Source of the DNA: an uncultured Mailhella sp.
Lineage (GTDB): Bacteria; Desulfobacterota; Desulfovibrionia; Desulfovibrionales; Desulfovibrionaceae
Assembly (NCBI RefSeq): GCF_947631555.1
Contig: NZ_CANRLT010000010.1
Location: 1 to 46,025 of the forward strand
Reading direction: 5' to 3'
DNA: 46,025 bases
In this document: positions 18,501 to 26,323 of the stretch, in pieces
Layout of the letters: every line of letters starts with the position of its first letter
Position numbering within the stretch: position 1 is the first letter of the stretch
Made by a program: the position numbers and the translations under genes
The notes under the pieces: generated by a model
What the model saw: the letters and a program-made list of their open reading frames with translations, nothing else
The model's database searches: none
What the model was told of the DNA's origin: nothing

Positions 18501-19404
18501 GGGTGACAAAGGACGTGTCGCTCATGAGGAGACCTATATCGACATTTATGGTAAGCTCGCTCTGGCGCAGGACGTCTCCCATTTCGCTGGGGGTGGCCGA
18601 GATGCCGTGGGAGGTCAGCATCTGCTGCTCTTCTGCGGAAGTCCTTTCGCGCAGGGTGGCGCTCTCCGCGGCCACGTTCGCCAGCGTATGCAGGTTGGCC
18701 GCGGTGATGTCGTGTTCATGCTCCTTGGCGGTGCTTTCCTCACGCCAGTACTGCAGGCTCAGGGAGCCGGGCCGCATCGAATTGTATTCCTCGGCCTTGT
18801 CCGGTTCCTTTGCGGAAAGGTCGTCCAGAATGCCGTTGGAGACGCGGTTGCTCATTTCCTTGAGGACAAGAGCCTGAAGGTCGAAGAGCTGGGCGCTTGC
18901 CGAACTCGCGTCCCCGGCGTTGGGATTGATCAGGCCTTCGCGCTTCAGAGCCGTCTGCACCAGATCCATTTCCGCGGTCGTGAAAGACTGGTAGAGCGCA
19001 GCAAGTTCGGCGTTGCTCAGGCTTTCCACGGCGGGAGCGAACGTCCAGAGCCAGTCCTGACGCTGCTCCTTCGCGAGCGCATCCAGATCGATGAGGCGCG
19101 TCAGATATTCGAGGTTGGTCTTGAGCGCAGAAAGGAGTTTTCCGGCGTCGAGCGTGCCGGGCCGCAGCAGCACGTCCAGAGTGTGCCTTGCGGAAGCCGC
19201 AAGACCTTCTTTACCTCTGTCAACTCTGGTGGCAGCGCTGAAGCCCTGGAAGGGAATATGGTTGGCTTTGATGCTGTCGAGTTTGATGGGTGCGTTCTTG
19301 CCGATCTGTACCTTGTGGTCGCCGTACACACCGGTTTTTCCCGTGATACCGTGCTGTTCGAGTTGATTTTTGACGACGGGATCGGCCTGAATGGGAGTGG
19401 TCAT
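15520..19404 (-). CDS. Putative type III effector: DUF3626-like plus HD/SidE-PDE-like regions
   Basis: A 1294-residue soluble protein without signal peptide or membrane segments. Residues about 280-605 follow the DUF3626 family order: TINVDIGLL, then ERPVYGSLNVSG (349-360), RRATFVVDDTF (383-393) and ARYIEAQIHGPL (539-550). Residues about 1035-1180 form a helical metal-phosphodiesterase-like region: IHGRGHIVRS (1061-1070), ITGHDIGRQGNGTDRWE (1097-1113), H1147, and LLIQSADSLDIVR (1158-1170). That motif order matches HD proteins and, from memory, resembles the phosphodiesterase domains of Legionella SidE/Dup effectors; no matching ADP-ribosyltransferase motif was identified with confidence. The middle is helical and unrecognised. 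The start has GGAG upstream, and a sigma-54 promoter and a downstream CesT-like chaperone support a secreted effector. The biochemical activity is not established. Confidence 0.7.
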   Translation of the reverse strand: MTTPIQADPVVKNQLEQHGITGKTGVYGDHKVQIGKNAPIKLDSIKANHIPFQGFSAATRVDRGKEGLAASARHTLDVLLRPGTLDAGKLLSALKTNLEYLTRLIDLDALAKEQRQDWLWTFAPAVESLSNAELAALYQSFTTAEMDLVQTALKREGLINPNAGDASSASAQLFDLQALVLKEMSNRVSNGILDDLSAKEPDKAEEYNSMRPGSLSLQYWREESTAKEHEHDITAANLHTLANVAAESATLRERTSAEEQQMLTSHGISATPSEMGDVLRQSELTINVDIGLLMSDTSFVTHPDEPYTTIFHLHDQDEHPKGEGYVEERDSVETLLFPELAGHDAIADERPVYGSLNVSGQNLSNASQGYGSCSIILRPEVARRATFVVDDTFYSPSLSITPERRTNFYALLEGSRLPAQAIATLRDPNSAEHRALEAWFNEGALIGGWNAEEFRNIPQSVKDLLTGADRNASQDNTSRFSAVMLLAFGDAAATRARTATYDNLESLLPGLTPLDGASLARAAENRAAGASPSFSLAGARYIEAQIHGPLIASRDIQEVRVDLDPMSQVERMQLIQRMEEFSRQTGVKVVYLTSGGLDSTVAQSIQEGSIVQMETVSDQMFRHTGMAQAERRYFNEHFRQDIERSMADIFEHIQDHLRSFSKELGLKTFSDEGDILGGITLDRLRQNILKNLDDYFKRESRHGTSPEDIAFSAFASEARKILTEKSALLAKLDELPLTSAQKKMFSTWIRTSQVRTPQELQFIFDNAQRQATALRTIVESDPPLSEAEAFHTLAEAAMQSRASITAYAHTLRGVEYGEDNIQGDGNRFSFLACDLLEGGEPPLTDEQWLVLYTRLNALRPLHENLAQIIYSGPAEGGEEVRDDITNAMATVQMMDNHLRNVVNVRPLQRLNTLYGHLQQAINAATENAGGDGARAWQIIGNYMNQNVPPAANTQDGEARGWQASLNLMTNHRASLEALHQHVRFGLTAEASLVPQSHRDIFRREIPLAMARFDANHPAYAPFPSAAVPGNMPATHEDRRNFLINHLDAYLNHERQFDPSAIHGRGHIVRSYIFASALCSILEEQNVPVDRNAVLCGITGHDIGRQGNGTDRWEGASAAATVNAMREAYGASAMGGAYEQAVTAGITHDSTTVDTVEGLLIQSADSLDIVRLGLVFDFSRLSFLHGRNGERPCPAAQRLREGLVREAEQLNYLCNPVVRQGTAWRDLEERIGETATRGDYAAASTLMAQREALARLIEGDVQAQGMLPPADFVTYIENLVRDNPQIFPILSRYYR

Positions 19405-19447
19405 AACATGCTCCTTCTGCTGCTGGAGGTTTTCTTCAGCAGGAATG

Positions 19448-19465
19448 ATGCAATAATCGTGCCAA
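19448..19465 (-). promoter_or_regulatory. Sigma-54 (RpoN) promoter of the effector gene
   Basis: The minus strand reads TTGGCACGATTATTGCAT, which matches the -24/-12 consensus TTGGCACG-N4-TTGCA at every fixed position. It lies 43 bases before the effector start, so transcription would begin near 19436. Expression should then require an AAA+ enhancer-binding activator, not seen in this window. Confidence 0.85.
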
Positions 19466-19734
19466 CACCGGCGCGGGGACGAAAGGCGTTCCTTTCCGGC
19501 GCGAAAAAGAAGGCGCGGCGTCCAGCGTGGACGAGAAAAAGCGCGTGATATTTCAGCGGATTCTCTGGAAAAAGAATACTAGGCGGGCGGAGAAAAAACA
19601 AGCGGAAAATTGCCGCGCAGGAAAAAGGGGCAGGGGTGGCGCTGCGGAGAGCCTGGAGGCGGAGAAGCCCCGCGGCCGGGGTGACAGCGGGCGCGTTTGC
19701 TGGTATTGTTTCCAGGCATACAGGGGGAGGATTC
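19466..19734. other. Intergenic region between divergent effector and kinase genes
   Basis: This region should carry the activator sites for the sigma-54 promoter and the promoter of the plus-strand kinase. No clear palindrome was identified. Bases about 19560-19615 are AT-richer and purine-rich on the plus strand. Confidence 0.4.
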
Positions 19735-20604
19735 ATGCAGAGTGCGCCGATTCTTCGCGTTGCGGCTGTCCACGATCTTTCCGGCTTCGGCCGCGCCTCT
19801 TTGACCATAGCCATCCCCGTGCTGGCCACTATGGGCATTCAGGTCTGCCCCCTGCCCACGGCGGTGCTTTCCTCACAGACATCCGGCATGGAAGGCTTCA
19901 CCTTTCTGGATCTCACAAGCCAGATGGGTCCTATCATGGATCACTGGGCAGAACTGGGCCTGCGCTTTGACGCCGTGTATACCGGCTTTCTGGGCAGTCC
20001 GGAGCAGTCCGGCCTTGCGGGGCGCTGTATCCGGGAATTTCGCAAACCCGGCGGACTGGCGGTGGTGGATCCCGTTCTGGGCGACAACGGCCGCCTTGAT
20101 CCCACGCAGACGCCGGAGATGGTGGAAGCCATGCGTGCCTTGATCGCGCAGGCGGACGTTGTCACGCCCAACCTTACGGAAGCGGCCTTTCTGCTGAACG
20201 AAGAGTTCCGCCCGGACATCAGTCCCGAGGGCCTGAAGGATCAGCTCCGCGCCCTGTCCGCCGCAGGCCCGTCGGCCGTGGTCATTACCAGCGCCCCCGC
20301 GGCGGATCCGGGCTGTACGTCCACCGTGGCCTATGACGGACGCCGTTTCTGGAAGGTGGACGTGCCCTACATGGACGCCTTTTACCCCGGCACGGGGGAC
20401 GCCTTCGCCAGCGTGCTCACGGGCAGCCTCCTGCAGGGAGACAGCCTCCCCGTGGCTGTGGATCGCGCCGCGCATTTCGTGCTTCTGGGCATACAGACGA
20501 CCTACGGCTACGGCGACCTGCCCCAGCGCGACGGTGTGCTCCTGGAACGAACCCTCCCGTCCCTGCGTATGCCCTTCCTCGGCGGTGCTTATCAGGAGTT
20601 CTAG
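19735..20604 (+). CDS. Pyridoxal/pyridoxine kinase (PdxK/PdxY family)
   Basis: The 289-residue protein is a ribokinase-fold kinase that phosphorylates vitamin B6 vitamers with ATP. It starts MQSAPILRVAAVHDLSGFGR, contains the family segment CPLPTAVLSSQTSG near 37-50, VVDPVLGDNGRL near 112, TPNLTEAAFLL near 142, and the C-terminal anion-hole motif YPGTGDAFASVLTG near 220 with the catalytic Asp. Family 2240-type pyridoxal kinases match in length. The start is fixed by GGGGGAGG just upstream. It is divergent from the effector gene and stands alone. Activity on hydroxymethylpyrimidine is an alternative not excluded. Confidence 0.88.
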   Translation: MQSAPILRVAAVHDLSGFGRASLTIAIPVLATMGIQVCPLPTAVLSSQTSGMEGFTFLDLTSQMGPIMDHWAELGLRFDAVYTGFLGSPEQSGLAGRCIREFRKPGGLAVVDPVLGDNGRLDPTQTPEMVEAMRALIAQADVVTPNLTEAAFLLNEEFRPDISPEGLKDQLRALSAAGPSAVVITSAPAADPGCTSTVAYDGRRFWKVDVPYMDAFYPGTGDAFASVLTGSLLQGDSLPVAVDRAAHFVLLGIQTTYGYGDLPQRDGVLLERTLPSLRMPFLGGAYQEF

Positions 20605-20938
20605 GGGGCGTTTCCTGCGGCGGCGAAAAGAGCCGGGAGTGCGGTAGTTCCCGCACGACGCTCACATCAGGAGGGGGGAGGAAGACCTTGGCTAAGAGGC
20701 TCCGCGGGCAGCAGAAACGGGAACGGCAAACCCTTCGATTTAATATAACTCTTCAAATTAAAAAGGAATCTTGCCGATGTGCCGTTGACGGCGCCGTGAG
20801 TCTGTGTTAGAAAATCAGAAATTTTCCGTCTTCCGTCACGGGAAGCCCTGATACGGGCACGGCCGGCGGGAGTCTTTCCTGCGCACAGGGCCGGCGCCTT
20901 GGGCACAGGCAAGGGAAACATCCAGACAGGAGGTCATC
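20605..20938. other. Intergenic region with AT-rich segment and candidate promoter
   Basis: No gene is supported here. A 6-bp stem (GTGCGG/CCGCAC, about 20638-20655) could end the kinase transcript. Bases 20735-20770 are strongly AT-rich. A candidate promoter for the VOC gene, TTGACG at 20785-20790, 17 bases, TAGAAA at 20808-20813, would give a leader of about 120 bases. Confidence 0.45.
20785..20813 (+). promoter_or_regulatory. Candidate sigma-70 promoter of the VOC gene
   Basis: TTGACG and TAGAAA are separated by 17 bases. The distance to the gene is long, so the call is tentative. Confidence 0.45.
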
Positions 20939-21325
20939 ATGAAACTCGCCCATCTCCATATTCTTGTCCGTGAAATTGACCCCGCGGTGGACTTTGTGAC
21001 CGAAGTCCTCAAGGGCAAGCTGCAGAACCGCGATCCTTTGAAGGGCAGCCCCAGCGCGGAAATCCTCGTGGACGGGCTCAAGGTCTGCCTGAAGGAAGTC
21101 GGGAAGGACTGGGAACTGCCTCAGCCCACCGCCAAGGTCTGCGGCTACAACCACATCGCCTTTTCCGTGGAGAGCCTTGACGCCGCGCTGGCCGAAGTGC
21201 TGGCCGCTCCCGGCGTCCGTCTGGCGGTGGAGCCGTTCATCATTTCCGACAGGAAGCTCCGCTGCGCGTTTATCGCCGGACCTGGCGAAATCTATGTGGA
21301 ACTCATGGAGAGCCTGAAGGACTGA
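20939..21325 (+). CDS. VOC-superfamily (glyoxalase-fold) protein
   Basis: The 128-residue protein has two beta-alpha-beta-beta-beta modules typical of the vicinal oxygen chelate superfamily. The first opens MKLAHLHILVREIDPAVDFV, the second CGYNHIAFSVESLDAALAEV near residue 65. It ends GPGEIYVELMES, whose Glu is at the usual metal-ligand position; the His of AHLHILV and NHIAF are the other likely ligands. Members include lactoylglutathione lyase, methylmalonyl-CoA epimerase and dioxygenases; the substrate here cannot be told. AGGAGG lies seven bases before the start, and a terminator follows. Confidence 0.85.
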   Translation: MKLAHLHILVREIDPAVDFVTEVLKGKLQNRDPLKGSPSAEILVDGLKVCLKEVGKDWELPQPTAKVCGYNHIAFSVESLDAALAEVLAAPGVRLAVEPFIISDRKLRCAFIAGPGEIYVELMESLKD

Positions 21326-21349
21326 AGCCGCTCACCTTGGACTGCGCAA

Positions 21350-21380
21350 AGGCCGTTCCTGCACGGGAGCGGTCTTTTTT
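21350..21380 (+). terminator. Terminator of the VOC gene
   Basis: A stem of about 11 bp (21350-21360 with 21364-21375, including G-U pairs) is followed by TTTTTT, 25 bases after the stop codon. Confidence 0.8.
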
Positions 21381-21472
21381 GTGCGTAGTGACAGGGAAGG
21401 AAGAGAGCGGCGGGCCTGCGGGAGGAGATAGAGGCGTAACGAGCCGCGCTTTACCGCGGGGACGCAGAGAAG

Positions 21473-21500
21473 AAAAGAGCCGCGGCGCAGCCGCGGCTCT
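21473..21500 (-). terminator. Terminator of hppA
   Basis: A perfect 11-bp stem (21476-21486 with 21490-21500) closing on GCA is followed on the minus strand by TTTCTTC. It lies 40 bases beyond the hppA stop codon. Confidence 0.88.
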
Positions 21501-21539
21501 GGTGGAAACGTCCCGCAGACGGACTGCGGTTTCCTACGT

Positions 21540-23618
21540 TCAGGCGAGGGCCTGGAGGAGCAGGAGGGCGACGATGTTGATGATCTTGATCATGGGGTTG
21601 ACGGCTGGGCCGGCAGTGTCCTTGTAGGGATCGCCGATGGTGTCGCCGGTGACGGCGGCCTTGTGGGCCTCGGAGCCTTTGCCGCCGAAGTTGCCTTCTT
21701 CGATGTACTTCTTGGCGTTATCCCACGCGCCGCCGCCGGAGGTCATGGAGATGGCCACGAACAGACCGGTGACGATGGTACCCATAAGCATGGCGCCGAG
21801 GCAGGAGAAGGCCGCGGTCTGTCCGCCGCAGGCCTTGATCACATAGTACAGGACCACGGGAGCCAGCACGGGCAGCAGCGAGGGAATAATCATTTCCTTG
21901 ATGGCGGATTTCGTGAGCATGTCCACGCACGCGCCGTAATCGGGCTTGCCGGTGCCTTCCATGATGCCGGGGATGTTGTGGAACTGGCGGCGGACTTCAA
22001 TGACGACAGAGGATCCGGCGCGCCCCACGGCCTTCATGCTCATGGAGCCGAAGAGGTAGGGGAGCAGACCGCCGATGAACAGGCCCACCAGAATGTAGGG
22101 ATCCTGAAGGGCGAAGCTCACGTTGAGGTTGGGGAAGTAGCGGCTGAGGTCTTCGGTGTAGGAAGCGAAGAGCACGAGCGCGGCCAGAGCCGCGGAGCCG
22201 ATGGCGTAGCCCTTGGTCACGGCCTTGGTGGTATTGCCCACGGCGTCGAGGGCGTCTGTGATTTCGCGGATGGATTCGGGCAGACCGGACATTTCGGCGA
22301 TGCCGCCGGCGTTGTCGGTCACGGGCCCGTAGGCGTCAAGGGCGACGATCATGCCGGCGAGGGCCAGCATGGTGGTGGCGGCCAGAGAGATGCCGAACAG
22401 ACCGGCCTGCGTGTAGGCGAACAGGATGCCCACGCAGATGATGATCACGGGCGCGGCGCAGGCTTCCATGGAGACGGCGAGGCCCTGAATGACGTTGGTG
22501 GCGTGGCCGGTGGTGGAAGCCTCGGAGATGCTGCGGACGGGCCGGTAGGAGGTGGAGGTGTAGTATTCCGTTGCCACCACGATAAGGCCGGTCACGACAA
22601 GGCCCGTGAGGCAGCAAAGCAGGAGGTTGCCGCCGGAGAAAGCGTTGCCCTGAATGACCATGCCGTCTTCACCCCAGAACACAAACAGGGTGACAAGGGC
22701 GATGAGTACGGCGGAGATGACGCCCGTGGCCGCAAGCCCCTTGTACAGGGCGCGCATGATGTTGCCGTCCGAGCCGAGCTTCACGAAGAAGGTGCCGAGC
22801 ACGGAGGCGAGGATGCACACGCCGCTGATGAGCAGCGGGAACATGACCATTTTGGTCTGGAGCGCACCGTCGAAGAAGATGGAGGCAAGCAGCATCGTGG
22901 CCACCACGGTGACGGCGTAGGTCTCGAAGAGGTCGGCGGCCATGCCGGCGCAGTCGCCCACGTTGTCACCCACGTTGTCGGCGATGACGGCGGGGTTGCG
23001 GGGGTCGTCCTCGGGAATGCCGGCTTCGACCTTGCCCACGAGGTCCGCACCGACGTCCGCACCCTTGGTGAAGATGCCGCCGCCGAGACGGGCGAAGATG
23101 GAGATGAGGGAAGCGCCGAAGGACAGCGCCACAAGAGCCTGCATGACGTGTTCCTGCGAGACGCCGAAGAGCGTCAGAACAGCGTAGTAGACGGAGACGC
23201 CGAGAAGTCCGAGACCGACCACCAGCATACCGGTGATGGCGCCGGACTGGAAGGAGATGTTCAGCGCGGGAATCATGCCCTGTTCAGCGGCGGCAGCCGT
23301 GCGCAGGTTGGCGCGCACCGACACGTTCATGCCGATGAAACCGGCGGCACCGGAAAGCACGGCGCCGATGACGAAGCCCAGAGCCGTGAGGAAGGACATG
23401 GAGAACAGCAGCAGAACGGCGACCACGGCGCCAACAATGGCAATGGTGCGGTACTGCCGGCTCAGGTAGGCCTGTGCGCCTTCCTGAATCGCACCTGCGA
23501 TGCGCTGCATGTCCTCGCTGCCGGTGGATGCGGCGAGAACGCGTTTGGCCGTCTTGCTGGCATAGTACAGCGCGAAGGCCGCACACGCAAAGACGATCAC
23601 CAGAGAGATGAGAGTCAT
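21540..23618 (-). CDS. hppA: K+-insensitive H+-translocating membrane pyrophosphatase
   Basis: This integral membrane pump couples hydrolysis of inorganic pyrophosphate to proton export. The 692-residue protein has about 16 hydrophobic segments and the substrate-site motifs [20 protein letters not shown] and [19 protein letters not shown], with [20 protein letters not shown] near the C-terminus. The segment [20 protein letters not shown] has Lys where K+-dependent enzymes carry Ala, marking the K+-independent class. The start at 23618 ([10 protein letters not shown]) is preferred because GGGGG lies just upstream; an ATG at 23654 has no ribosome site. Sulfate activation releases much pyrophosphate, so a pump that recovers its energy suits a sulfate reducer; that link is inference. 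Confidence 0.96.
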   Translation of the reverse strand: MTLISLVIVFACAAFALYYASKTAKRVLAASTGSEDMQRIAGAIQEGAQAYLSRQYRTIAIVGAVVAVLLLFSMSFLTALGFVIGAVLSGAAGFIGMNVSVRANLRTAAAAEQGMIPALNISFQSGAITGMLVVGLGLLGVSVYYAVLTLFGVSQEHVMQALVALSFGASLISIFARLGGGIFTKGADVGADLVGKVEAGIPEDDPRNPAVIADNVGDNVGDCAGMAADLFETYAVTVVATMLLASIFFDGALQTKMVMFPLLISGVCILASVLGTFFVKLGSDGNIMRALYKGLAATGVISAVLIALVTLFVFWGEDGMVIQGNAFSGGNLLLCCLTGLVVTGLIVVATEYYTSTSYRPVRSISEASTTGHATNVIQGLAVSMEACAAPVIIICVGILFAYTQAGLFGISLAATTMLALAGMIVALDAYGPVTDNAGGIAEMSGLPESIREITDALDAVGNTTKAVTKGYAIGSAALAALVLFASYTEDLSRYFPNLNVSFALQDPYILVGLFIGGLLPYLFGSMSMKAVGRAGSSVVIEVRRQFHNIPGIMEGTGKPDYGACVDMLTKSAIKEMIIPSLLPVLAPVVLYYVIKACGGQTAAFSCLGAMLMGTIVTGLFVAISMTSGGGAWDNAKKYIEEGNFGGKGSEAHKAAVTGDTIGDPYKDTAGPAVNPMIKIINIVALLLLQALA

Positions 23619-23704
23619 ACTTACCCCCGACAGGTAGTCAGAATGTGTAAACATTAAGGACAGGTTCGTTCACTTTGCCCGATACCCTGCAATGGCAGGA
23701 TGGA

Positions 23705-23733
23705 AGGATATAAGAAAATTTCGGGAATGACAA
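23705..23733 (-). promoter_or_regulatory. Candidate sigma-70 promoter of hppA
   Basis: On the minus strand TTGTCA (23728-23733), 17 bases, TATCCT (23705-23710) lie about 85 bases before the hppA start in an AT-rich stretch. Confidence 0.55.
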
Positions 23734-23868
23734 GCCTCGGAAGAAATTCTTTCGCTTTCAGCGCACCGGAGCGGGCTTATGCTTTTGGTGTCTCGAATCC
23801 TTTCCTGCCCGGCTGAGGCGTTTTTGCGTCTTTTGGCCCTGTTTTTTCTTTCTGCGGCACAGACCGTT

Positions 23869-24726
23869 TCACCAGCTTTTCAGGCGGGCTTCCACGTCGT
23901 CGATGATGCTTTTGGGGGTGGAGGCCCCTGCCGTCAGTCCTATGACTTCGCAGTTTCTGAAGCGGGCTGGGTCGAGTTCCTCCGCCGTTTCCACCAGAAC
24001 CGCAGGCACACCCCGCGCTGTCGCAAGTTCGGCCAGGCGGCGCGTATTGCCGCTGGATCTGCCGCCGACCACCACCATGGCCTGTACCCGTCCGGCGAGA
24101 TCCACGGCTTCTTCCTGCCGTTCGCGGGTAGCGTCGCAGATGGTGTCCAGCACGGTCAGTCCATCGCCGAAGTAAGTCGAGAGACGCAGGCGCATCCGGT
24201 CAAAGATCAGCCGATCCTGCGTGGTCTGTGCGGCCAGAACCACGGAGCGGCCCTGGAGCGGGCAGGAAGCCAGCAGTTCTTCCAGTTCCTCCGGCGAGGA
24301 AAAGATATGGCCCGGCCCTGCGGCGTAGGAAATCAGTCCGCGCACTTCTGGGTGGGCGGCTTCTCCGTAGAGCAGCAGTTCGCGTCCGGTGGCGGTGGTT
24401 CTGGCGATGGCGAGCTGAGCCTTTTTCACCCGCGGGCAGGTGGCGTCCTCCACATGGAAACAGCGGCGGCGCAGGGCGGCTTCGACCGTGCGGGATACGC
24501 CGTGGGCGCGGATGAGCACCGCCATCTCCCCGCTGGCCTCCTCCGGGGAGTTCAGGCAGCGGACGCCCTTGCGGGCGTAGGATTCGATGACTTGCGGGTT
24601 GTGGATGATTTCCCCAAGCGTGGCCATTGCTCCGGAATGAGAAGCGACGATGGCGTCCAGCTTGTTCAGCGCCAGGGCTACACCCATGCAGAAGCCGCCG
24701 TGTTTTGCGCGGATGACCCGGATCAT
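23869..24726 (-). CDS. ispH: 4-hydroxy-3-methylbut-2-enyl diphosphate reductase
   Basis: IspH is the [4Fe-4S] enzyme for the last step of the MEP pathway, giving isopentenyl and dimethylallyl diphosphate. The 285-residue protein has the three cluster Cys at C13 (HGGFCMG), C97 (EDATCPRV) and C197 (LDTICDAT). It also has the substrate-site residues H41 (EIIHNPQV), H75 (IRAHGVS), the H-x-E of AHPEVRG near 125-127, and the SSGNTRRL motif near 224. The start is fixed by AAGGAGG, which overlaps the murJ stop codon ten bases upstream. Its undecaprenyl-phosphate-supplying pathway fits an operon with murJ. Confidence 0.97.
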   Translation of the reverse strand: MIRVIRAKHGGFCMGVALALNKLDAIVASHSGAMATLGEIIHNPQVIESYARKGVRCLNSPEEASGEMAVLIRAHGVSRTVEAALRRRCFHVEDATCPRVKKAQLAIARTTATGRELLLYGEAAHPEVRGLISYAAGPGHIFSSPEELEELLASCPLQGRSVVLAAQTTQDRLIFDRMRLRLSTYFGDGLTVLDTICDATRERQEEAVDLAGRVQAMVVVGGRSSGNTRRLAELATARGVPAVLVETAEELDPARFRNCEVIGLTAGASTPKSIIDDVEARLKSW

Positions 24727-24736
24727 GGGAGCCTCC

Positions 24737-26320
24737 TTAAGATTTTTTGCCCCGGTGCAGGCGGCGCAGGACAGGACCGGCGATCAGATTTTCATATCGG
24801 GGCTGGAAGAAATGCGCAAGGAGCAGCCAGGACGCCACGAAGAGAATTCCGCTCACGGCAAGGGTGAGGAACTGCTGAAGCAACGGCGGGAGATGGGAAA
24901 GCAGGTGGAAGAAGTCCTGACGCACGGCCAGCGTGAGGCCGCAGCCCGGCAGGGAGAGCATCATGCTGCGCCAGGCCGCGCCCGGGACTCCGGCAAAGGC
25001 TCCCGAGGCCCAGCGGCGGCAGGCGATGAACAGGAGTGCCAGAGCGTAGAGCGCGATGGACACCGTCGTCACCAGTGCCACGGCGGAAGCACCGAAGAGC
25101 GGGATAAGGGCAACATAGCAGGGCACGGCCAGAAGCGTGGCCAGTGTGCCCACCACGGCTGGGGTCAGAGTGTCCTGCATGGCGTAGAAAGCCCGTCCCG
25201 TGACCTGCTGGAGCAGCCAGAAGGGTACGGCCAGGAGCATGATCTGGAGCAGAGGCGCCGCGCCGTCCGTATCCGCTACGGAGAAGCGGCCGCCTTCAAA
25301 GATGAAGCCCAGAACCGGCCCTGCGGCGGCGATCATCCACAGCGTCACGGGCACGGCCACGATCATGCTGTTTTGCATGGTGCGGCCGAGGGTGGAGCGG
25401 AATTCTTCCCTGTCCCCCCTGGCGGCAAGAGCGGCCAGAAAGGGGAAGGAGGCCACGCCCGCGGCCTGAGCCACCACACCCACGGGAACCATCATGATAC
25501 GCCTGGCGTAGCTCAGCAGACTGACGGCGCCGTCTCCGGCCAGACTGCCGAAGATGCGCACGAACTGTTCATCGAGCACCACCACGGACTGCCCGAGCAT
25601 GAGCGGCAGGGCGAGGAGCAGGACTTTCTTCATGAGCGGGTGATGGAAGCGCAGTTCCAGATGCAGACCGCCCGTTCTGACGGTGAGGCAGGGCAGCAGA
25701 AAAGCCCCGAGGAAGGCCCCGGCGAGCACACCCCAGCAGAAGCCTTCCATGCCTTGGGCGAGGCCCAGCCAGGGCAGGCCGACGCCGAAAAGCAGAATGC
25801 CGCCGTTGTAGAGTATGGGCATGAGCGCGGGAACGGAGAACTGACGGCGGAGGTAGAGGATGGCGGAGAGGCAGGCGCCGGGGAGGAAGAAGACCTGCGC
25901 GGGGAGTACGATGCGCAGGAACCGGGTCAGGCGCAGACAGCGCGCCTCGTCAAAGCCCGGGGCCACGATCGGCGCGAGCTTAGGCGCGGCCAGCCATGCG
26001 GCGAGGGATACAACGCCGATAGACAGCGCCGCCCAGCAGAACACGGTGCTGAAAAAGCGCCAGGCGTCCTCTTCGTCTTCCTCAAAGCGTTTGGAGAGCA
26101 GCGGGATGAGCGTGATGGAGATGTAGCCGCCGGCGAGCAGATAGTTGAGAAAATCCGGCACCACAAAGGCGGCGAAATAGATGTCCGTCTCGCCGCCCGC
26201 GCCGAACTGCCAGGAGATGATCTTGTCCCGGAACAGCCCCATGAAACGGGAAACCAGAACACTGAAGGCCATGATGAGGGCCGCCGCGCCCATTTTTTGC
26301 CGTGCCGTGAGTAGTGCCAT
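24737..26320 (-). CDS. murJ: Lipid II flippase MurJ
   Basis: MurJ moves lipid II across the inner membrane for peptidoglycan synthesis. The 527-residue protein has about 14 membrane segments, as expected for the MVF family of the MOP superfamily. It opens ALIMAFSVLVSRFMGLFRDK, with the conserved Arg residues of the first segment, then AFVVPDFLNYLLAGGYISIT. The segment LLSYARRIMMVPVGVVAQAA near 270 is also typical. The ribosome site is weak. It starts three bases after the stop of the preceding gene and ends at the ispH ribosome site, so the three genes form one transcription unit. Confidence 0.96.
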   Translation of the reverse strand: MALLTARQKMGAAALIMAFSVLVSRFMGLFRDKIISWQFGAGGETDIYFAAFVVPDFLNYLLAGGYISITLIPLLSKRFEEDEEDAWRFFSTVFCWAALSIGVVSLAAWLAAPKLAPIVAPGFDEARCLRLTRFLRIVLPAQVFFLPGACLSAILYLRRQFSVPALMPILYNGGILLFGVGLPWLGLAQGMEGFCWGVLAGAFLGAFLLPCLTVRTGGLHLELRFHHPLMKKVLLLALPLMLGQSVVVLDEQFVRIFGSLAGDGAVSLLSYARRIMMVPVGVVAQAAGVASFPFLAALAARGDREEFRSTLGRTMQNSMIVAVPVTLWMIAAAGPVLGFIFEGGRFSVADTDGAAPLLQIMLLAVPFWLLQQVTGRAFYAMQDTLTPAVVGTLATLLAVPCYVALIPLFGASAVALVTTVSIALYALALLFIACRRWASGAFAGVPGAAWRSMMLSLPGCGLTLAVRQDFFHLLSHLPPLLQQFLTLAVSGILFVASWLLLAHFFQPRYENLIAGPVLRRLHRGKKS

Positions 26321-26323
26321 AGT

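Noticed and set aside
15520..19404. Complete SidE-like ligase (phosphodiesterase plus mono-ADP-ribosyltransferase)
   Set aside because: The phosphodiesterase-like part is visible, but I could not find a convincing R-S-ExE transferase motif set, so full SidE chemistry is not claimed.
18028..19548. Long plus-strand open frame opposite the effector gene
   Set aside because: GC-rich codon bias leaves antisense frames open. It has no ribosome site or recognisable domain, and the minus-strand protein has family motifs and a promoter.
21663..23657. 664-codon plus-strand frame opposite hppA
   Set aside because: Its His/Gly/Asp/Glu-rich translation is the mirror of the conserved membrane pyrophosphatase; no independent evidence of coding.
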